Source of the DNA: SCN-70-22 sp046327755
GTDB lineage: Bacteria > Gemmatimonadota > Gemmatimonadetes > Gemmatimonadales > Gemmatimonadaceae
DNA: 64,000 bases
Assembly (NCBI GenBank): GCA_046327755.1
Contig: JAXLXW010000007.1
Coordinates: 243,173-307,172 of the forward strand
Direction: 5' to 3'
The number at the start of each line of letters is the position of its first letter. Within the stretch, counting starts at the first letter, position 1. The translations under genes and the position numbers were made by a program. The notes below the pieces were generated by a model, which made no database searches, was not told where the DNA came from, and saw nothing but the letters and a program-made list of their open reading frames with translations. This document shows positions 35,777 through 45,657 of this stretch, one piece after another.

Positions 35777-37114
35777 TCAGAATTGCTGCGCCCCCGGCCC
35801 GGCCGGCGACGCGAAGAAGACGGCGCGCTCGGCGGCGTCCGGGAACTCCGCAGCGTAGTGCTCGCCCCACGACACCATGAAGTCGTGCGCGTCGCCAACC
35901 GGGACCAGCGCCCACACGCTCCCGCCGAAGCCGGCGCCGAAGGCCGACGCTGCCGTTGCGCCGACGTGACGCGCGAGGCGCGCCAGGGCGATCGTCTCGG
36001 GGATCTGGTTCCCCAGCCAGCGCTCGGCCGCTTCCTGCGAGCGATCGACCACGGGGCCGAGTTCGTGGACGCTCCCGCGGGCGAGGATCGACGCGGCCGC
36101 CGGGATGAGGTCGAAGCTCTCGAGGAGGAACTGCTCGAGTCGGTTGCCTAACGCCGTCGCGGGCAGCTCCGCCGTGCCTGACGACTGCGCCACCGCGCGC
36201 AATCGGTCGAAGGCATCGTCGCCGCTGCGCGCCGCGTCGGCGAGCGTGGCGTCGGTGCGACCGGTGGTGGCATTCCACTGCTTCAGCAGGTGCCGCACGA
36301 GCAGCGCGGCGCGGTTGTACGACTCGCGTGCCCCGGCGGTCTTCTCGGCCAGGACGCCGCTCGCCCCCACGACAAAGGTGTGTGTTGGCGGCAGGACGTA
36401 CGTCGCCTCGCGCCGCACGGGGGCAAACGAGTACTGCACGATGTGCCCGGACTCGGCGCACATGATCGCCGTGTGGTCCTGGCTCCCGCCGAACGTCCCG
36501 ACTCCGGCGTCTCCTTCGAGCGTGCGGAACGACTCCCCGTTCTCCACCGTGCCGAGATACGATGCCAGTTCTTCGCGCGAGAAGATCGCGTTGCGGAACT
36601 CCTCGCTCGAGCGCAGGTCGTTGCTCTTGGCCAGGGCGACGAAGACGGCGATCATCAGCGCACTCGACGAACTCATCCCGGCGGCGATGGGGAGATCCGA
36701 GGCGAAGGCGAGGTCGACGCCGAGTCGTGCCGAGGGGAAGTTGCGGGCCAGTCGGCGTGCGACGGTGGCGACGTAGTTGGACCAATCACCGGGCTCGGCA
36801 CGCGTCCCGGGGTCGAGTGCCGTCTCGCAGGCGCTCCCCGTGGCGACGTCGACTGCGCGGATCGTCGCGTCGTCGCGCAACGCGACGCGCACCGCGAAGC
36901 CTCGCTCCACCGTGCAGAGCAGCGAGCGCCCGCCGGCGTAGTCGGTGTGCTTGCCGAGCATCTCGATGCGCCCCGGCACCCAGACGGAGTGGCGCTGGTC
37001 CGTGGCGCCTATGGCGTCGAGCGCGGCGTCGCACTGCTCCAGCATCGCCGCCTTGGCCGATGCCTGGTGCGGCGACATCCCCACGCGCAGCAGCTGGTCG
37101 CGATCGTGAGACAT
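35777..37114 (-). CDS. GHMP sugar kinase, galactokinase-like
   Basis: 445 aa from ATG 37114. GHMP kinase motifs are complete: the sugar-binding signature GRIEMLGKHTDYAGG (residues 48-62), the ATP loop LPIAAGMSSSSALMIA (141-156) and the C-terminal FGAGFGGSVWALVP. The galactokinase signature normally reads GExH with Asn; here it is IEMLGKH, a variant that may signal another hexose such as N-acetylgalactosamine. It would phosphorylate an imported sugar at C1 in the cytoplasm. It follows the nucleotidyltransferase after 57 bp, which suggests kinase then pyrophosphorylase action on the same sugar. Sugar identity is inferred. Confidence 0.88.
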   Translation of the reverse strand: MSHDRDQLLRVGMSPHQASAKAAMLEQCDAALDAIGATDQRHSVWVPGRIEMLGKHTDYAGGRSLLCTVERGFAVRVALRDDATIRAVDVATGSACETALDPGTRAEPGDWSNYVATVARRLARNFPSARLGVDLAFASDLPIAAGMSSSSALMIAVFVALAKSNDLRSSEEFRNAIFSREELASYLGTVENGESFRTLEGDAGVGTFGGSQDHTAIMCAESGHIVQYSFAPVRREATYVLPPTHTFVVGASGVLAEKTAGARESYNRAALLVRHLLKQWNATTGRTDATLADAARSGDDAFDRLRAVAQSSGTAELPATALGNRLEQFLLESFDLIPAAASILARGSVHELGPVVDRSQEAAERWLGNQIPETIALARLARHVGATAASAFGAGFGGSVWALVPVGDAHDFMVSWGEHYAAEFPDAAERAVFFASPAGPGAQQF

Positions 37115-37171
37115 GGCCGGAAAGCTACACCTTCAACTCCGGCGGCACAGGGACGGCCGGGCGCAACGGCG

Positions 37172-38017
37172 CTAGAGCGCGACGGTGACGCCGTCGAGGC
37201 GCGCCGCGACGGCGGGGATGTCGCGCCGGGAGGAGAGGTCGAGGACGCCCGCCGCCATCGGAACGACGGTGAAGCGCTCGCCCAGCTCGTGCATCGCGAT
37301 GCGCACCGCGTCCTGCAGTTCGAGCTCTCCGCGCGGCGAGGGGCGCACGCGCGCGCACGCCTCGAAGATCGCCGGAGAGAACGACCAGAGGTTCATGCTG
37401 ACGAGGGCGTGCTGCGCCATGCGCGCATACGTCGCCTCGTCCGGCTTCTCGACGATCTCGGTGAGGGCGCCCGTGGCATCGGTGGCGACGAGCGCGAACT
37501 TGCGGATGCGCTCCTCGGGGATGTTGCTCTGGGCGACCAGCGCGTCGCGCTCGAAGCCGATGAGCCCCGCCCCCCCGACCGCGGCGAGGGCGCGGTACGC
37601 CTCCACCGGGTAGTAGTTGTCGGAGTTGAGGACGAGGATTGTCTCGCCACCGGCAAAGTCGCGCGCTGCGGCGACCGCGTCGGCGGTGCCGCGCGCCTCG
37701 CGCTGCACGGCGAAGTGCACGCGCACCCGCGACGTCGCCAGCGCGCGGTAGTAGTCGCGCACTCCCTGGTGTTCGGGGCCGATGATGAGGCAGACGTCGG
37801 TGATGCCGGCGTCGGCGAGGGCGCTGATGACGTAGTCGAGGAAGGGGCGCCCGATCGGGATCATCCCCTTCACGCCGGCATCGGCGACGGCGGCCTGCGC
37901 GGCGTCGAGCGTGGCGCCCTGGTCGGCCTGGCGCATGCGCGTGCCGAGCCCGCGCGCGAGGATGACGGCACGCGTTGTCGGCGCGCCAGCGTGGGGGGAG
38001 GGAGTCGGGTTCGTCAT
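37172..38017 (-). CDS. Sugar-1-phosphate nucleotidyltransferase (RmlA/GlmU type)
   Basis: 281 aa from ATG 38017, only 2 bp after the cytochrome stop. The nucleotide-binding loop RAVILARGLGTRMRQ has Arg where most members have Ala (LAAGxGTR). Further family features are GMIPIGRPFLDYVISALADA, LVLNSDNYYPVEA (metal Asp), LTEIVEKPDEA and ELELQDAVRIAM. It would join the sugar-1-phosphate made by the adjacent kinase to a nucleoside diphosphate, with release of pyrophosphate. Donor nucleotide and sugar are not readable. Confidence 0.88.
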   Translation of the reverse strand: MTNPTPSPHAGAPTTRAVILARGLGTRMRQADQGATLDAAQAAVADAGVKGMIPIGRPFLDYVISALADAGITDVCLIIGPEHQGVRDYYRALATSRVRVHFAVQREARGTADAVAAARDFAGGETILVLNSDNYYPVEAYRALAAVGGAGLIGFERDALVAQSNIPEERIRKFALVATDATGALTEIVEKPDEATYARMAQHALVSMNLWSFSPAIFEACARVRPSPRGELELQDAVRIAMHELGERFTVVPMAAGVLDLSSRRDIPAVAARLDGVTVAL

Positions 38018-38019
38018 GG

Positions 38020-38904
38020 TCAACGCACGCCCGCGGAGGTGGCTGCCGCGCCGCCGCCAGCGGCGAGCGACTGCAGGAAGGTATAAATGGCGGCAACCTC
38101 GCCCTTCGATAGCCAGACGAAGCGTTCGCGCGCCGTCTTCGTCATGGTCGGGAGGTCGCGCCCGTCGCGCGAGCGGCCGTCGAGGAGGAGCGACGCGAAC
38201 TCCGTGGCGCTGTAGCCGTTCGCCGCGGCGAGCGGCGGCGCCTCGAGGGCGCCACGCCATTCCGGACCGTGGCACTCGGTGCAGGCGACGCGCGCGAGGT
38301 AGGCGCCGCGCGACAGCTCGGTGGTGTCGGCTGCAGCTGCGTCGTCCGCGTGGCGCCGCGCCGCGTGGTCGAGCGTTGCCGCGGCGGGGAGGAGCGCCCC
38401 CTTGAGCACGGCGAGCTTCCCCGGCAGCCGCAACTCGTTCCCGGCCAGGGTGCCGTCCACGCCTGGAACGGTGCGCAGGTAGGCGATCACGCGCGCCACG
38501 TCGACGTCGCGCAGCTGGAAGAACGAGGCGACGGGCATCGCGAGCACGCCGGTCCCATCGCGGCGAACGCCGTGGCGGATGAGGCGCGCCAGTTCCGCGT
38601 CGGAGTAGCGCGGAACGAGCGCCGTCACGTTGGGGGCGACGACGCGCATGACGGAGGGCTCGTCGACGAACAGGCGTCCTTGCAGCTGCTCGCCATGGCA
38701 ACCATGGCAGCCGAGGATGTGCGCCAGGCGCGCCCCCTCGGCCAGCGACGCCGAGTCTGTCGGGAGCTGGATCGGCGCGAGCGCGACCGCGTACTGGCGC
38801 TGCAACGTCTTCGTGACACGCGCGTCGAGCCAGTGCAACCATCCCACGACCGCGAGCCCCACGATCGCCAGCCCGACGCCGACGCCGATCAGCAGCCCCC
38901 GCAC
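38020..38904 (-). CDS. Membrane-anchored dihaem cytochrome c
   Basis: 294 aa from GTG 38904, with GGAGG five bases upstream. One N-terminal membrane helix (residues 3-24) anchors two class I cytochrome c domains. The first has CHGCH near residue 66 and a Met region MPVASFF; the second has CTECH near residue 208 and DLPTMTKTA. Such proteins receive electrons from periplasmic dehydrogenases, as in alcohol or gluconate dehydrogenase complexes. Its place between a symporter gene and, at 2 bp, a sugar nucleotidyltransferase gene is odd, since no dehydrogenase is in this operon. The GMC dehydrogenase 20 kb away lacks a cytochrome subunit. Confidence 0.9.
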   Translation of the reverse strand: MRGLLIGVGVGLAIVGLAVVGWLHWLDARVTKTLQRQYAVALAPIQLPTDSASLAEGARLAHILGCHGCHGEQLQGRLFVDEPSVMRVVAPNVTALVPRYSDAELARLIRHGVRRDGTGVLAMPVASFFQLRDVDVARVIAYLRTVPGVDGTLAGNELRLPGKLAVLKGALLPAAATLDHAARRHADDAAAADTTELSRGAYLARVACTECHGPEWRGALEAPPLAAANGYSATEFASLLLDGRSRDGRDLPTMTKTARERFVWLSKGEVAAIYTFLQSLAAGGGAAATSAGVR

Positions 38905-38959
38905 TTCTCCCTCCGCTGCAGGCGACAGGCGACGCGGCGCTCCGTCGCCCGTCGCCGGC

Positions 38960-40732
38960 TCAATCCTCCGACCCGGCCCACAGCTTCGGCATCAATCGAA
39001 TCAGGAAGAAACCGGAGACCACGAAGGCCCCAAACCACGCCATGCCGGCAGCGGTGCGCCCATAGAGCAGGCTCCCCGTCCCGAAGAGCGCCGAGTAGAC
39101 GAAGGTGATGCCGAGCATCCATCCGACGAGCGACAGCGTGAGCGAATCGGGGGAGCGCGTGTCGCCGCTGGCATGCCGGATCTCCGCCCACCCGGGCCCC
39201 GCGGGGCGCACGAGCTTGTAGAAGGAGATGAGGCGCGCGCGATCGGTCTGCGGGGCCAGGAAGGTCACCGTCATCCAGACCGCGGTCGACGCGACGATGG
39301 TGATCACCAGCGAGATCTCGCTCCCCAGCGCCACCCCGTTCTTGCGGGCGATGAAGAAGCCGACGGAGATGACGAACGAGCTGACCATCGCCGCCACCTC
39401 GCTCCACGCGTTGATGCGCCACCAGAACCAGCGCAGGATGTAGAGCAGCCCCGTTCCGGCGCCGATGGAGAGGATGAGGTCGAAGCTCTCCTTGGCCGAG
39501 CTGAGCCCGAAGGTGAGGAGCGCCGCGCAGATCATGAGCCCTGCGGTGACCAGGCGTCCCACGAGGACGTAGTGCTTCTCCGTTTCACCCGGGCGCAGGA
39601 AGCGGCGATAGAAGTCGTGGACGAGGTACGACGTCCCCCAGTTGAGGTGCGTCTCGATCGTCGAGCGATAGGCGGCGAGCATCCCGGCGACCATCGCGCC
39701 GAGGAAGCCGGCGGGGAGGAACTTGAGCATCGCCGGGTACGCCATGTCGTGCCCGATGAGCTTGGGGTCGACATACGGGTACGACGCGGCGATGTCGCTC
39801 AGCTGCGGGAAGATGAGCGTGGAGCAGAGCGCGACGACGATCCACGGCCACGGGCGCAGCGCGTAGTGCATCACGTTGAAGAACATCGTCCCGATGACGG
39901 CGTCCTTCTCCGTCTTGGACGCCAGCATGCGCTGCGCGATGTAGCTCCCGCCCCCCGGCTCGGCGCCGGGATACCAGACCGACCACCACTGGATGGTGAT
40001 CGGGATGATCATGACGGAGAGGGCGACGTTCCAGTTGTTGCTGAAGTCCGGCAGGAGGTTGAGGCGCGACGCCGGGACCTTGGCCATGAGGCCGGCCAGT
40101 CCCCCAACTTCGGGCTGCTGCAAGGCGAAGTACGCCACCGCAAAGGTGGACGACATCGTGATGAGGAACTGGATGGAGTCGGTGACCAGCACCCCCCACA
40201 GCCCCGAGACCGACGCGAAGAAGATCGTGATGATCGAGGCGTAGAGGAGCGTCTGCCACATCGGGAGCCCCAGCACGATGTTCCCGATCTTGGCGGCGGC
40301 CAGGTTCACCGTCGCCATGATCACGCAGTTGAAGAAGAGACCGAGGTAGAGGGCGCGGAAGCCGCGGACGAAGGTCGCGGCCTTGCCGGAGTAGCGCAGC
40401 TCGTAGAACTCGAGGTCGGTCATCACCCGCGAGCGGCGCCAGAGCTTCGCGAAGAAGAAGACCGTCATCATCCCCGTCAGGAGAAACGACCACCACAGCC
40501 AGTTGTCGGCCACCCCGTTTTCGCGGACCATGTTGGTCACGAGGTTGGGGGTGTCGGTGCTGAAGGTCGTCGCGACCATCGAGATCCCGACCAGCCACCA
40601 CGGCGCGGCGCGCCCGGAGGTGAAGAACTCCTCGGTGCTCGAACCGGCGCGCTTGTAGAAGAAGATCGCCGGGAGGAAGGAGATCACCACCGAGATGGCG
40701 ACGATGATCCAGTCGAGGGTAACGAGACGCAT
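38960..40732 (-). CDS. Sodium:solute symporter (SSS family)
   Basis: 590 aa from ATG 40732, with about 13-14 hydrophobic segments. SSS-type features are SGRAAPWWLVGISMVATTFS, RYSGKAATFVRGFRALYLG, LYASIITIFFASVSGLWGV, QWWSVWYPGAEPGGGSYIAQ and the long helical C-terminal half. The N-terminal GRAAPWW block and a large size are typical of sugar or sialic-acid-type SSS members. First gene of the presumed operon symporter-cytochrome-nucleotidyltransferase-kinase, so it probably imports the sugar used by the kinase. It is divergent from the GH20 gene, which could supply that sugar. Confidence 0.9.
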   Translation of the reverse strand: MRLVTLDWIIVAISVVISFLPAIFFYKRAGSSTEEFFTSGRAAPWWLVGISMVATTFSTDTPNLVTNMVRENGVADNWLWWSFLLTGMMTVFFFAKLWRRSRVMTDLEFYELRYSGKAATFVRGFRALYLGLFFNCVIMATVNLAAAKIGNIVLGLPMWQTLLYASIITIFFASVSGLWGVLVTDSIQFLITMSSTFAVAYFALQQPEVGGLAGLMAKVPASRLNLLPDFSNNWNVALSVMIIPITIQWWSVWYPGAEPGGGSYIAQRMLASKTEKDAVIGTMFFNVMHYALRPWPWIVVALCSTLIFPQLSDIAASYPYVDPKLIGHDMAYPAMLKFLPAGFLGAMVAGMLAAYRSTIETHLNWGTSYLVHDFYRRFLRPGETEKHYVLVGRLVTAGLMICAALLTFGLSSAKESFDLILSIGAGTGLLYILRWFWWRINAWSEVAAMVSSFVISVGFFIARKNGVALGSEISLVITIVASTAVWMTVTFLAPQTDRARLISFYKLVRPAGPGWAEIRHASGDTRSPDSLTLSLVGWMLGITFVYSALFGTGSLLYGRTAAGMAWFGAFVVSGFFLIRLMPKLWAGSED

Positions 40733-40744
40733 CCTGGTGGGGCA

Positions 40745-40778
40745 GAGGACGAGAAGACGAGCCGACGAGAAGACGAGA
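40745..40778. repeat. GAGAAGAC-type 8-bp-period repeat
   Basis: GAGGACGAGAAGACGAGCC followed by GACGAGAAGACGAGATA lies in the 146-bp divergent promoter region between the symporter and GH20 genes. Confidence 0.7.
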
Positions 40779-40878
40779 TAATACCTGAGGGGGGCGGGGG
40801 AGGATACCTCGGCGCGCGGCGTGGGTGGTGTGCGGTGGGGCACTGGTTGGGGCGAGGGGTGGCGGGCACATTCCGCCG

Positions 40879-42990
40879 ATGCTGACTCGATCGCTCGTTT
40901 CGACTGTCGTCCTCGGCGCTGTCGCCTCGTTGTCACACGCCACCGCGCGGCCGTTACACGCGCAGGGGGCACGCGCGCCGAACGGCGCCGGACGTGGTGC
41001 AGCCATCCAGGGCGCCCCCTCCCAGGGGACGCCGCTCCTCCCCGTCCCGTCCTCGCTCCGGCTGGGAGAGGGGCGATTCCCCATCGACAGCACGACGGCG
41101 ATCGCGGTCACCGGGCACAGCGACGCGCGCCTCGAGCGCGCGATCGCCCGCTTCCAGGGGCGCCTCGCGCGACGCATCTCGCAGCCGGTGTCGCGCTCCG
41201 TCACCAGCACCGCGACGCCGCGCACCATCGCCATCGACGTGCGAGGGGCGGGGATGCCGGTGCAGGGGGTGGACGAGGATGAGCGCTACACGCTGACCGT
41301 GGCGCGCGACGGCGCAACGTTGCAGGCGGCGACGACGGTCGGGGCGCTGCGCGGATTGGAGACGTTGTTGCAGCTGGTGGAGCCGGACGCGTCGGGCTTC
41401 GGCGTGCGCGCCGTCTCCATCGCCGACGAGCCGCGCTTCCCCTGGCGCGGCCTCAACCTCGACGTCTCGCGGCACTTCATGCCCATCGAGCAGGTGAAGA
41501 AGACGATCGACGGGATGGCGATGGTCAAGCTCAACGTCCTGCACTGGCACCTGAGCGACGACCAGGGCTTTCGCATCGAGAGCAAGCGCTTTCCCAGGCT
41601 GCACGAGCTGGGGAGCGATGGACTGTACTTCACGCAGGAGCAGGTGCGCGACGTCGTGACCTACGCGCGCGACCGCGGCATTCGCGTGGTCCCCGAGTTC
41701 GACATGCCGGGGCACACGACGGCGTGGTTCGTCGGCTACCCGCAGTACAGCGCGCAGCGCCCTCCCATCGCCATTCGCCGGGAGTGGGGCGGGGCCGATG
41801 CGATCTTCGATCCCACCAGGGAAGAGACCTACACCTTCATCGCCCGCTTCATCGACGAGATGGTGCCGCTCTTCCCGGATGCCTACTGGCACATCGGGGG
41901 CGACGAGGTCGAGGGGAAGCACTGGGACTCGAACCCCGCAATCGTCGCCTGGCGCAAGCAGCACGGCTTCAAGGACAACGACGCGCTGCAGGCACACTTC
42001 AACAAGCGCCTGACGACGATCCTCACCCGGCACGGCAAGCGCATGATGGGGTGGGACGAGATCCTTCACCCCGACCTCCCGCCGCGCACGGTGATCCAGT
42101 CGTGGCGCGGGACGCAGTACCTGGCCAACTCGGCCAAGCAGGGGTTCACCGGCATCCTCTCGGCGCCGTGGTACCTCGACCACATCAAGCCGGCCAGCGA
42201 GTACTACGCCGCCGACCCCGTGCCGCAGTTTGATGAGCTCACCCCCGCCCAGCAGAAACTCATCATCGGCGGCGAGGCGTGCATGTGGGCGGAGTACATC
42301 ACCGCCGAGAGTGCGGACTCGCGCATCTGGCCGCGCCTCGGGGCGATCGCCGAGCGACTCTGGTCGCCGCGCACCGTCACCGATGTCGGCGACATGTACC
42401 GCCGGCTGGACCTCCTCACGGATCGTCTTGAAGGGGCCGGCTTCCGCGTGCGGTCGCATCCCGCGCGCATGCTCGCCACCATCGCCCCGGGCTTCGACAC
42501 CACTCCCATCGAGTCATTGTTCGTTGCCTTGCAACCTTCGCAGTTCGGGCAGACCACCAACGGGGCGATGCTCAACCAGTGGCACCCGCTGACGCGGTTG
42601 GTCGATGCGTCTCGTCCCGATCCGGCGGGGCGATGGATGACGGAGCGACTCGTCAGGCGCGTGGCGCTCGATGCAAGCGATGCGGCGGCGCGCGATTCGC
42701 TGCTCGTGCTGTTCGAGCGCTGGTCGCTCCTGCTGCCGCGGATCGAGGCGCTCGGCGCGCGGTCGCCGACGCTGGCGCAGGGGGTGCCGGCGGCTCGCGC
42801 CCTCGCCCGCACGGCGGTGATCGGGACGGAGGCGCTCGGCTTCATCGCCGCGGGGCGCCGGGCTCCTGCCGACTGGGCCCGGCAGGCAGCGGAGGAACTC
42901 AAGCGCTACGACGCCCCGATCGAGGCGCTCCGCGTCGCCATCGTGGGTGACGTTCGCAAGTTGCTGGCGATCGCGGCACCGTCGCCGTGA
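40879..42990 (+). CDS. GH20 beta-N-acetylhexosaminidase
   Basis: 703 aa from ATG 40879. A signal peptide ends near PLHAQ. A GH20b-like N-terminal domain (about 45-170) precedes the catalytic barrel: RGLNLDVSRHFMPIEQVKK, LNVLHWHLSDDQGFR, VVPEFDMPGHTTAW and the catalytic Asp-Glu pair in YWHIGGDEVEGKHW. Substrate-binding Trp regions follow (QSWRGTQY, LSAPWYLDH, GGEACMWAEYI). It cleaves terminal beta-GlcNAc or beta-GalNAc in the periplasm or at the surface. A helical C-terminal extension of about 150 residues is usual in this subfamily. Its product could feed the divergent symporter-kinase operon. Confidence 0.94.
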   Translation: MLTRSLVSTVVLGAVASLSHATARPLHAQGARAPNGAGRGAAIQGAPSQGTPLLPVPSSLRLGEGRFPIDSTTAIAVTGHSDARLERAIARFQGRLARRISQPVSRSVTSTATPRTIAIDVRGAGMPVQGVDEDERYTLTVARDGATLQAATTVGALRGLETLLQLVEPDASGFGVRAVSIADEPRFPWRGLNLDVSRHFMPIEQVKKTIDGMAMVKLNVLHWHLSDDQGFRIESKRFPRLHELGSDGLYFTQEQVRDVVTYARDRGIRVVPEFDMPGHTTAWFVGYPQYSAQRPPIAIRREWGGADAIFDPTREETYTFIARFIDEMVPLFPDAYWHIGGDEVEGKHWDSNPAIVAWRKQHGFKDNDALQAHFNKRLTTILTRHGKRMMGWDEILHPDLPPRTVIQSWRGTQYLANSAKQGFTGILSAPWYLDHIKPASEYYAADPVPQFDELTPAQQKLIIGGEACMWAEYITAESADSRIWPRLGAIAERLWSPRTVTDVGDMYRRLDLLTDRLEGAGFRVRSHPARMLATIAPGFDTTPIESLFVALQPSQFGQTTNGAMLNQWHPLTRLVDASRPDPAGRWMTERLVRRVALDASDAAARDSLLVLFERWSLLLPRIEALGARSPTLAQGVPAARALARTAVIGTEALGFIAAGRRAPADWARQAAEELKRYDAPIEALRVAIVGDVRKLLAIAAPSP

Positions 42991-43005
42991 TCGCCCTCCC
43001 GCCCG

Positions 43006-45657
43006 TCACTCCTCGCGCAAGGCGACCGCGGGATCCACGAGCGACGCGCGTCGTGCGGGTGCCCAGCTCGCCGCCGCGGCAACGCCCAGCAAGGTCAGCG
43101 AGACCACGGCCAGCAGCGCGGGATCGATCGGGTTCACGCCGTACACGAGGCTGTGCAGCAACCGTCCGGTGACCACCGCCCCCGCCAGCCCCACCGCCAC
43201 CCCGGCAGCCGTCAGGCGCAACCCGTAGCCCACGACCATGTGCCGCACACGGCCGATGTCCGCGCCCAGCGCCAGGCGCACGCCGATCTCGCGCCGCCGC
43301 TGGTTCACGAGGTACGAGAGGACGCCGTAGAGCCCCAGGGCGCCTAACGCCAACCCCAGGACGCCAAACGCGCCCATCAGCACCATGAGCAGTCGCGGGC
43401 GCGCCACCGCCTCGGACAGTGCCTGCTCCAGCGTGAAGACCGTCGTGATGGTCTGCTGCCGATCCACCGACCAGATGGCGTTGCGAATCGCGGGGACGAG
43501 CGCCAGCGGCTCGCCACGCGTGCGCACCACCAGGTTCATCCGGACGCGCCCGTTCTGCGGCACGTGCACGTACACCGTGGGCTCCGAGGGTTCGGCCATG
43601 GCGCGCTGGCGGATGTCGCCAACGACGCCCACGATCTCGGCGGACATTCCGCCCGCCACCAGCAACGACTTGCCCAGGGGGTCCTGGTCCGGGAACCACT
43701 GTCGCACGAACGACTCGTTGACCACCACGACCAGCGGCGCGTCGCGCCGGTCGGTCGCCTGAAACTCCCGGCCCGAGACGAGGCGGGTGCCTAACGTCCG
43801 GAAGATCCCGTCGCTCACGTGCAGCAGCGCGGCAGTAGGCCCCTCCTGGCCCGCGGGAATCGTCATGCCGGGAAGTCGAAAGCCCACCCGCTCGCCGACC
43901 CCGCGCAACGGCGCATCCTTGATGGACGCGGCACCGACCACACCTGGAACGGCGCGCACCTGCTCCAGGATCTGTTCGTAGGCGATGGTATAGTCCGGGT
44001 ACCGCTCGCTGCTGAGCGTGTAGTTGAGGACAACGGTGTGGTCGGGACGGAATCCCGGATCCACATCGAGCAGGGCAAGGAAGCTGCGTGTCATCACGGC
44101 GCCGCCAGCCACAAGCATCACGGCGAGGGCAACCTCCGCGATCACGAGTCCGCTGCGCAGGCGCGTGGCCCCATCGCCCGCGACGCCGCGACCGCCGTCG
44201 CGCAGCGCGTGCTGCGGCGCGCGGACCGCGGCACGCCAGGCCGGGACGAGACCGAACAGAACGCCGGACAGCGCGGTGAGTCCGACGGCAAAGGCCAGGA
44301 CCGCTCCGTCGAGCGAGGACTCGCTGCCGCGCGGGAGTTCACTGGCCCCGAGCGCCTGCAGCGCGCGCACCCCCACCATGGCGAGCGCGATCCCTGCCAG
44401 CCCGCCGAGTGCCGACAGCACCATGCTCTCCGTGAGGAGCTGACGAACGATACGCCCCCCCGAGGCCCCGAGTGCGCGACGGACCCCCAGTTCGCGCCCG
44501 CGCACGCTTCCGCGCGCCAACAGGAGCGAGGCGACATTCACGCAGGCGATGAGGAGGACCAGCAGGACAGCCGCCGCGAGGACGAGCAATCCGACGCGCA
44601 CGTTGCTCGTGAGCGCCTCATGCAGCGGGACGACGGTCGCAGCTCCCCACGCCGCATCTTCCGGATACTCGCGCGCGAGTCGCGCCGTGATCCCCTGAAG
44701 CTCCCGTTCCACCGCGGTGCGGGTGACGCCGTCCCGAGCCCGCGCCACGACGTCGAGGATGCGTACGGGGCGGAGCCGCGGGATGGCGTTGTCGGGAATG
44801 GTCGAGAAGGGGACGTACACATCGACGTCCGGCGCCGGATAGCTCATGCCGGAGGGCATCACGCCGAGCACCTCGTATGCCTCACGCCCGAGCGTGAGCG
44901 ACTTCCCAACGACGGACGAGTCGCCGCCAAACTCCGAAAGCCAGAACGGGTGCGAGAGGAGCACGACCCGGTCGCGACCTCCGCGCACGAGTTCGTCCTC
45001 GCGGGGGACCCGTCCCAGCGCGGGTCGCACGGCGAGGGCACCGTAGAAGCCGGCGGTCGTGAAGACTGCCGACAGCCTCCGTGGGTCGCCGCGGCCGAGC
45101 AGGTCGATCCCGCTTCCCCCGGCGGCGTACCAGAATCCGCCCACATCGAGGATGTCGCGCCGCTGGGCGCGCCAGTCGTCGAGGTCGACCGCGGAGACCC
45201 CGGCGTTGGTGATCCCTTCGCCTGGGTTGGCCGACCACACCCGATAGAGCGCCTGCGGGCGCGGGAAGGGGAGGGGGCGCAGCAGGACCCCGTTCACCAC
45301 GGAGAAGATGGCGACGTTGGCGCCGATCCCGAGTGCGAGGGTCAGGACCGCGGCGAAGGTGAAGCCCGGCGCTCGCCTCAGGGCGCGGAGCGCATAGAGG
45401 ACGTCCTGACGAAGATCGGCGAAATAGTCCCGCCGTCCGGTCCGGTGATCCGTCTGATCATCGAATCGGGCGAGGAATCGGCTCGTGGCCCGCACATCGC
45501 CGAATTCCTGCTCGGCCTGCCGTCTCGCCTCGTCGACTGAGGCCCCGCGGGCCACGAGCGCCTCCGTGCGCTCGCGCAGGTGGAACTCCAGCTCGTCGGC
45601 GACGTCCCGCTCGATGCGCCCGCGGCTGCGGTGGGGCAGTCGGATGAAGCGCTTCAT
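43006..45657 (-). CDS. ABC permease of the duplicated MacB/FtsX-like type (ADOP)
   Basis: 883 aa from ATG 45657, which overlaps the PadR stop by 4 bp (ATGA). The N-terminal 80 residues are the permease prefix domain (DELEFHLRERTEALVARG, EARRQAEQEFGD). Two MacB periplasmic-domain plus FtsX-permease halves follow (ALRRAPGFTFAAVLTLALG, GRELGVRRALGAS; then SGLVIAEVALAVMLV, RRREIGVRLALGAD). No ATP-binding domain is attached or adjacent, as is usual for these orphan permeases. Probably moves lipophilic compounds or lipoproteins, or signals envelope stress; regulated by PadR. Confidence 0.92.
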   Translation of the reverse strand: MKRFIRLPHRSRGRIERDVADELEFHLRERTEALVARGASVDEARRQAEQEFGDVRATSRFLARFDDQTDHRTGRRDYFADLRQDVLYALRALRRAPGFTFAAVLTLALGIGANVAIFSVVNGVLLRPLPFPRPQALYRVWSANPGEGITNAGVSAVDLDDWRAQRRDILDVGGFWYAAGGSGIDLLGRGDPRRLSAVFTTAGFYGALAVRPALGRVPREDELVRGGRDRVVLLSHPFWLSEFGGDSSVVGKSLTLGREAYEVLGVMPSGMSYPAPDVDVYVPFSTIPDNAIPRLRPVRILDVVARARDGVTRTAVERELQGITARLAREYPEDAAWGAATVVPLHEALTSNVRVGLLVLAAAVLLVLLIACVNVASLLLARGSVRGRELGVRRALGASGGRIVRQLLTESMVLSALGGLAGIALAMVGVRALQALGASELPRGSESSLDGAVLAFAVGLTALSGVLFGLVPAWRAAVRAPQHALRDGGRGVAGDGATRLRSGLVIAEVALAVMLVAGGAVMTRSFLALLDVDPGFRPDHTVVLNYTLSSERYPDYTIAYEQILEQVRAVPGVVGAASIKDAPLRGVGERVGFRLPGMTIPAGQEGPTAALLHVSDGIFRTLGTRLVSGREFQATDRRDAPLVVVVNESFVRQWFPDQDPLGKSLLVAGGMSAEIVGVVGDIRQRAMAEPSEPTVYVHVPQNGRVRMNLVVRTRGEPLALVPAIRNAIWSVDRQQTITTVFTLEQALSEAVARPRLLMVLMGAFGVLGLALGALGLYGVLSYLVNQRRREIGVRLALGADIGRVRHMVVGYGLRLTAAGVAVGLAGAVVTGRLLHSLVYGVNPIDPALLAVVSLTLLGVAAAASWAPARRASLVDPAVALREE

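Noticed and set aside
38630..40885. Long plus-strand open frame opposite the symporter and cytochrome genes
   Set aside because: No motif or signal peptide is recognisable, and it is the mirror of well-supported minus-strand genes.
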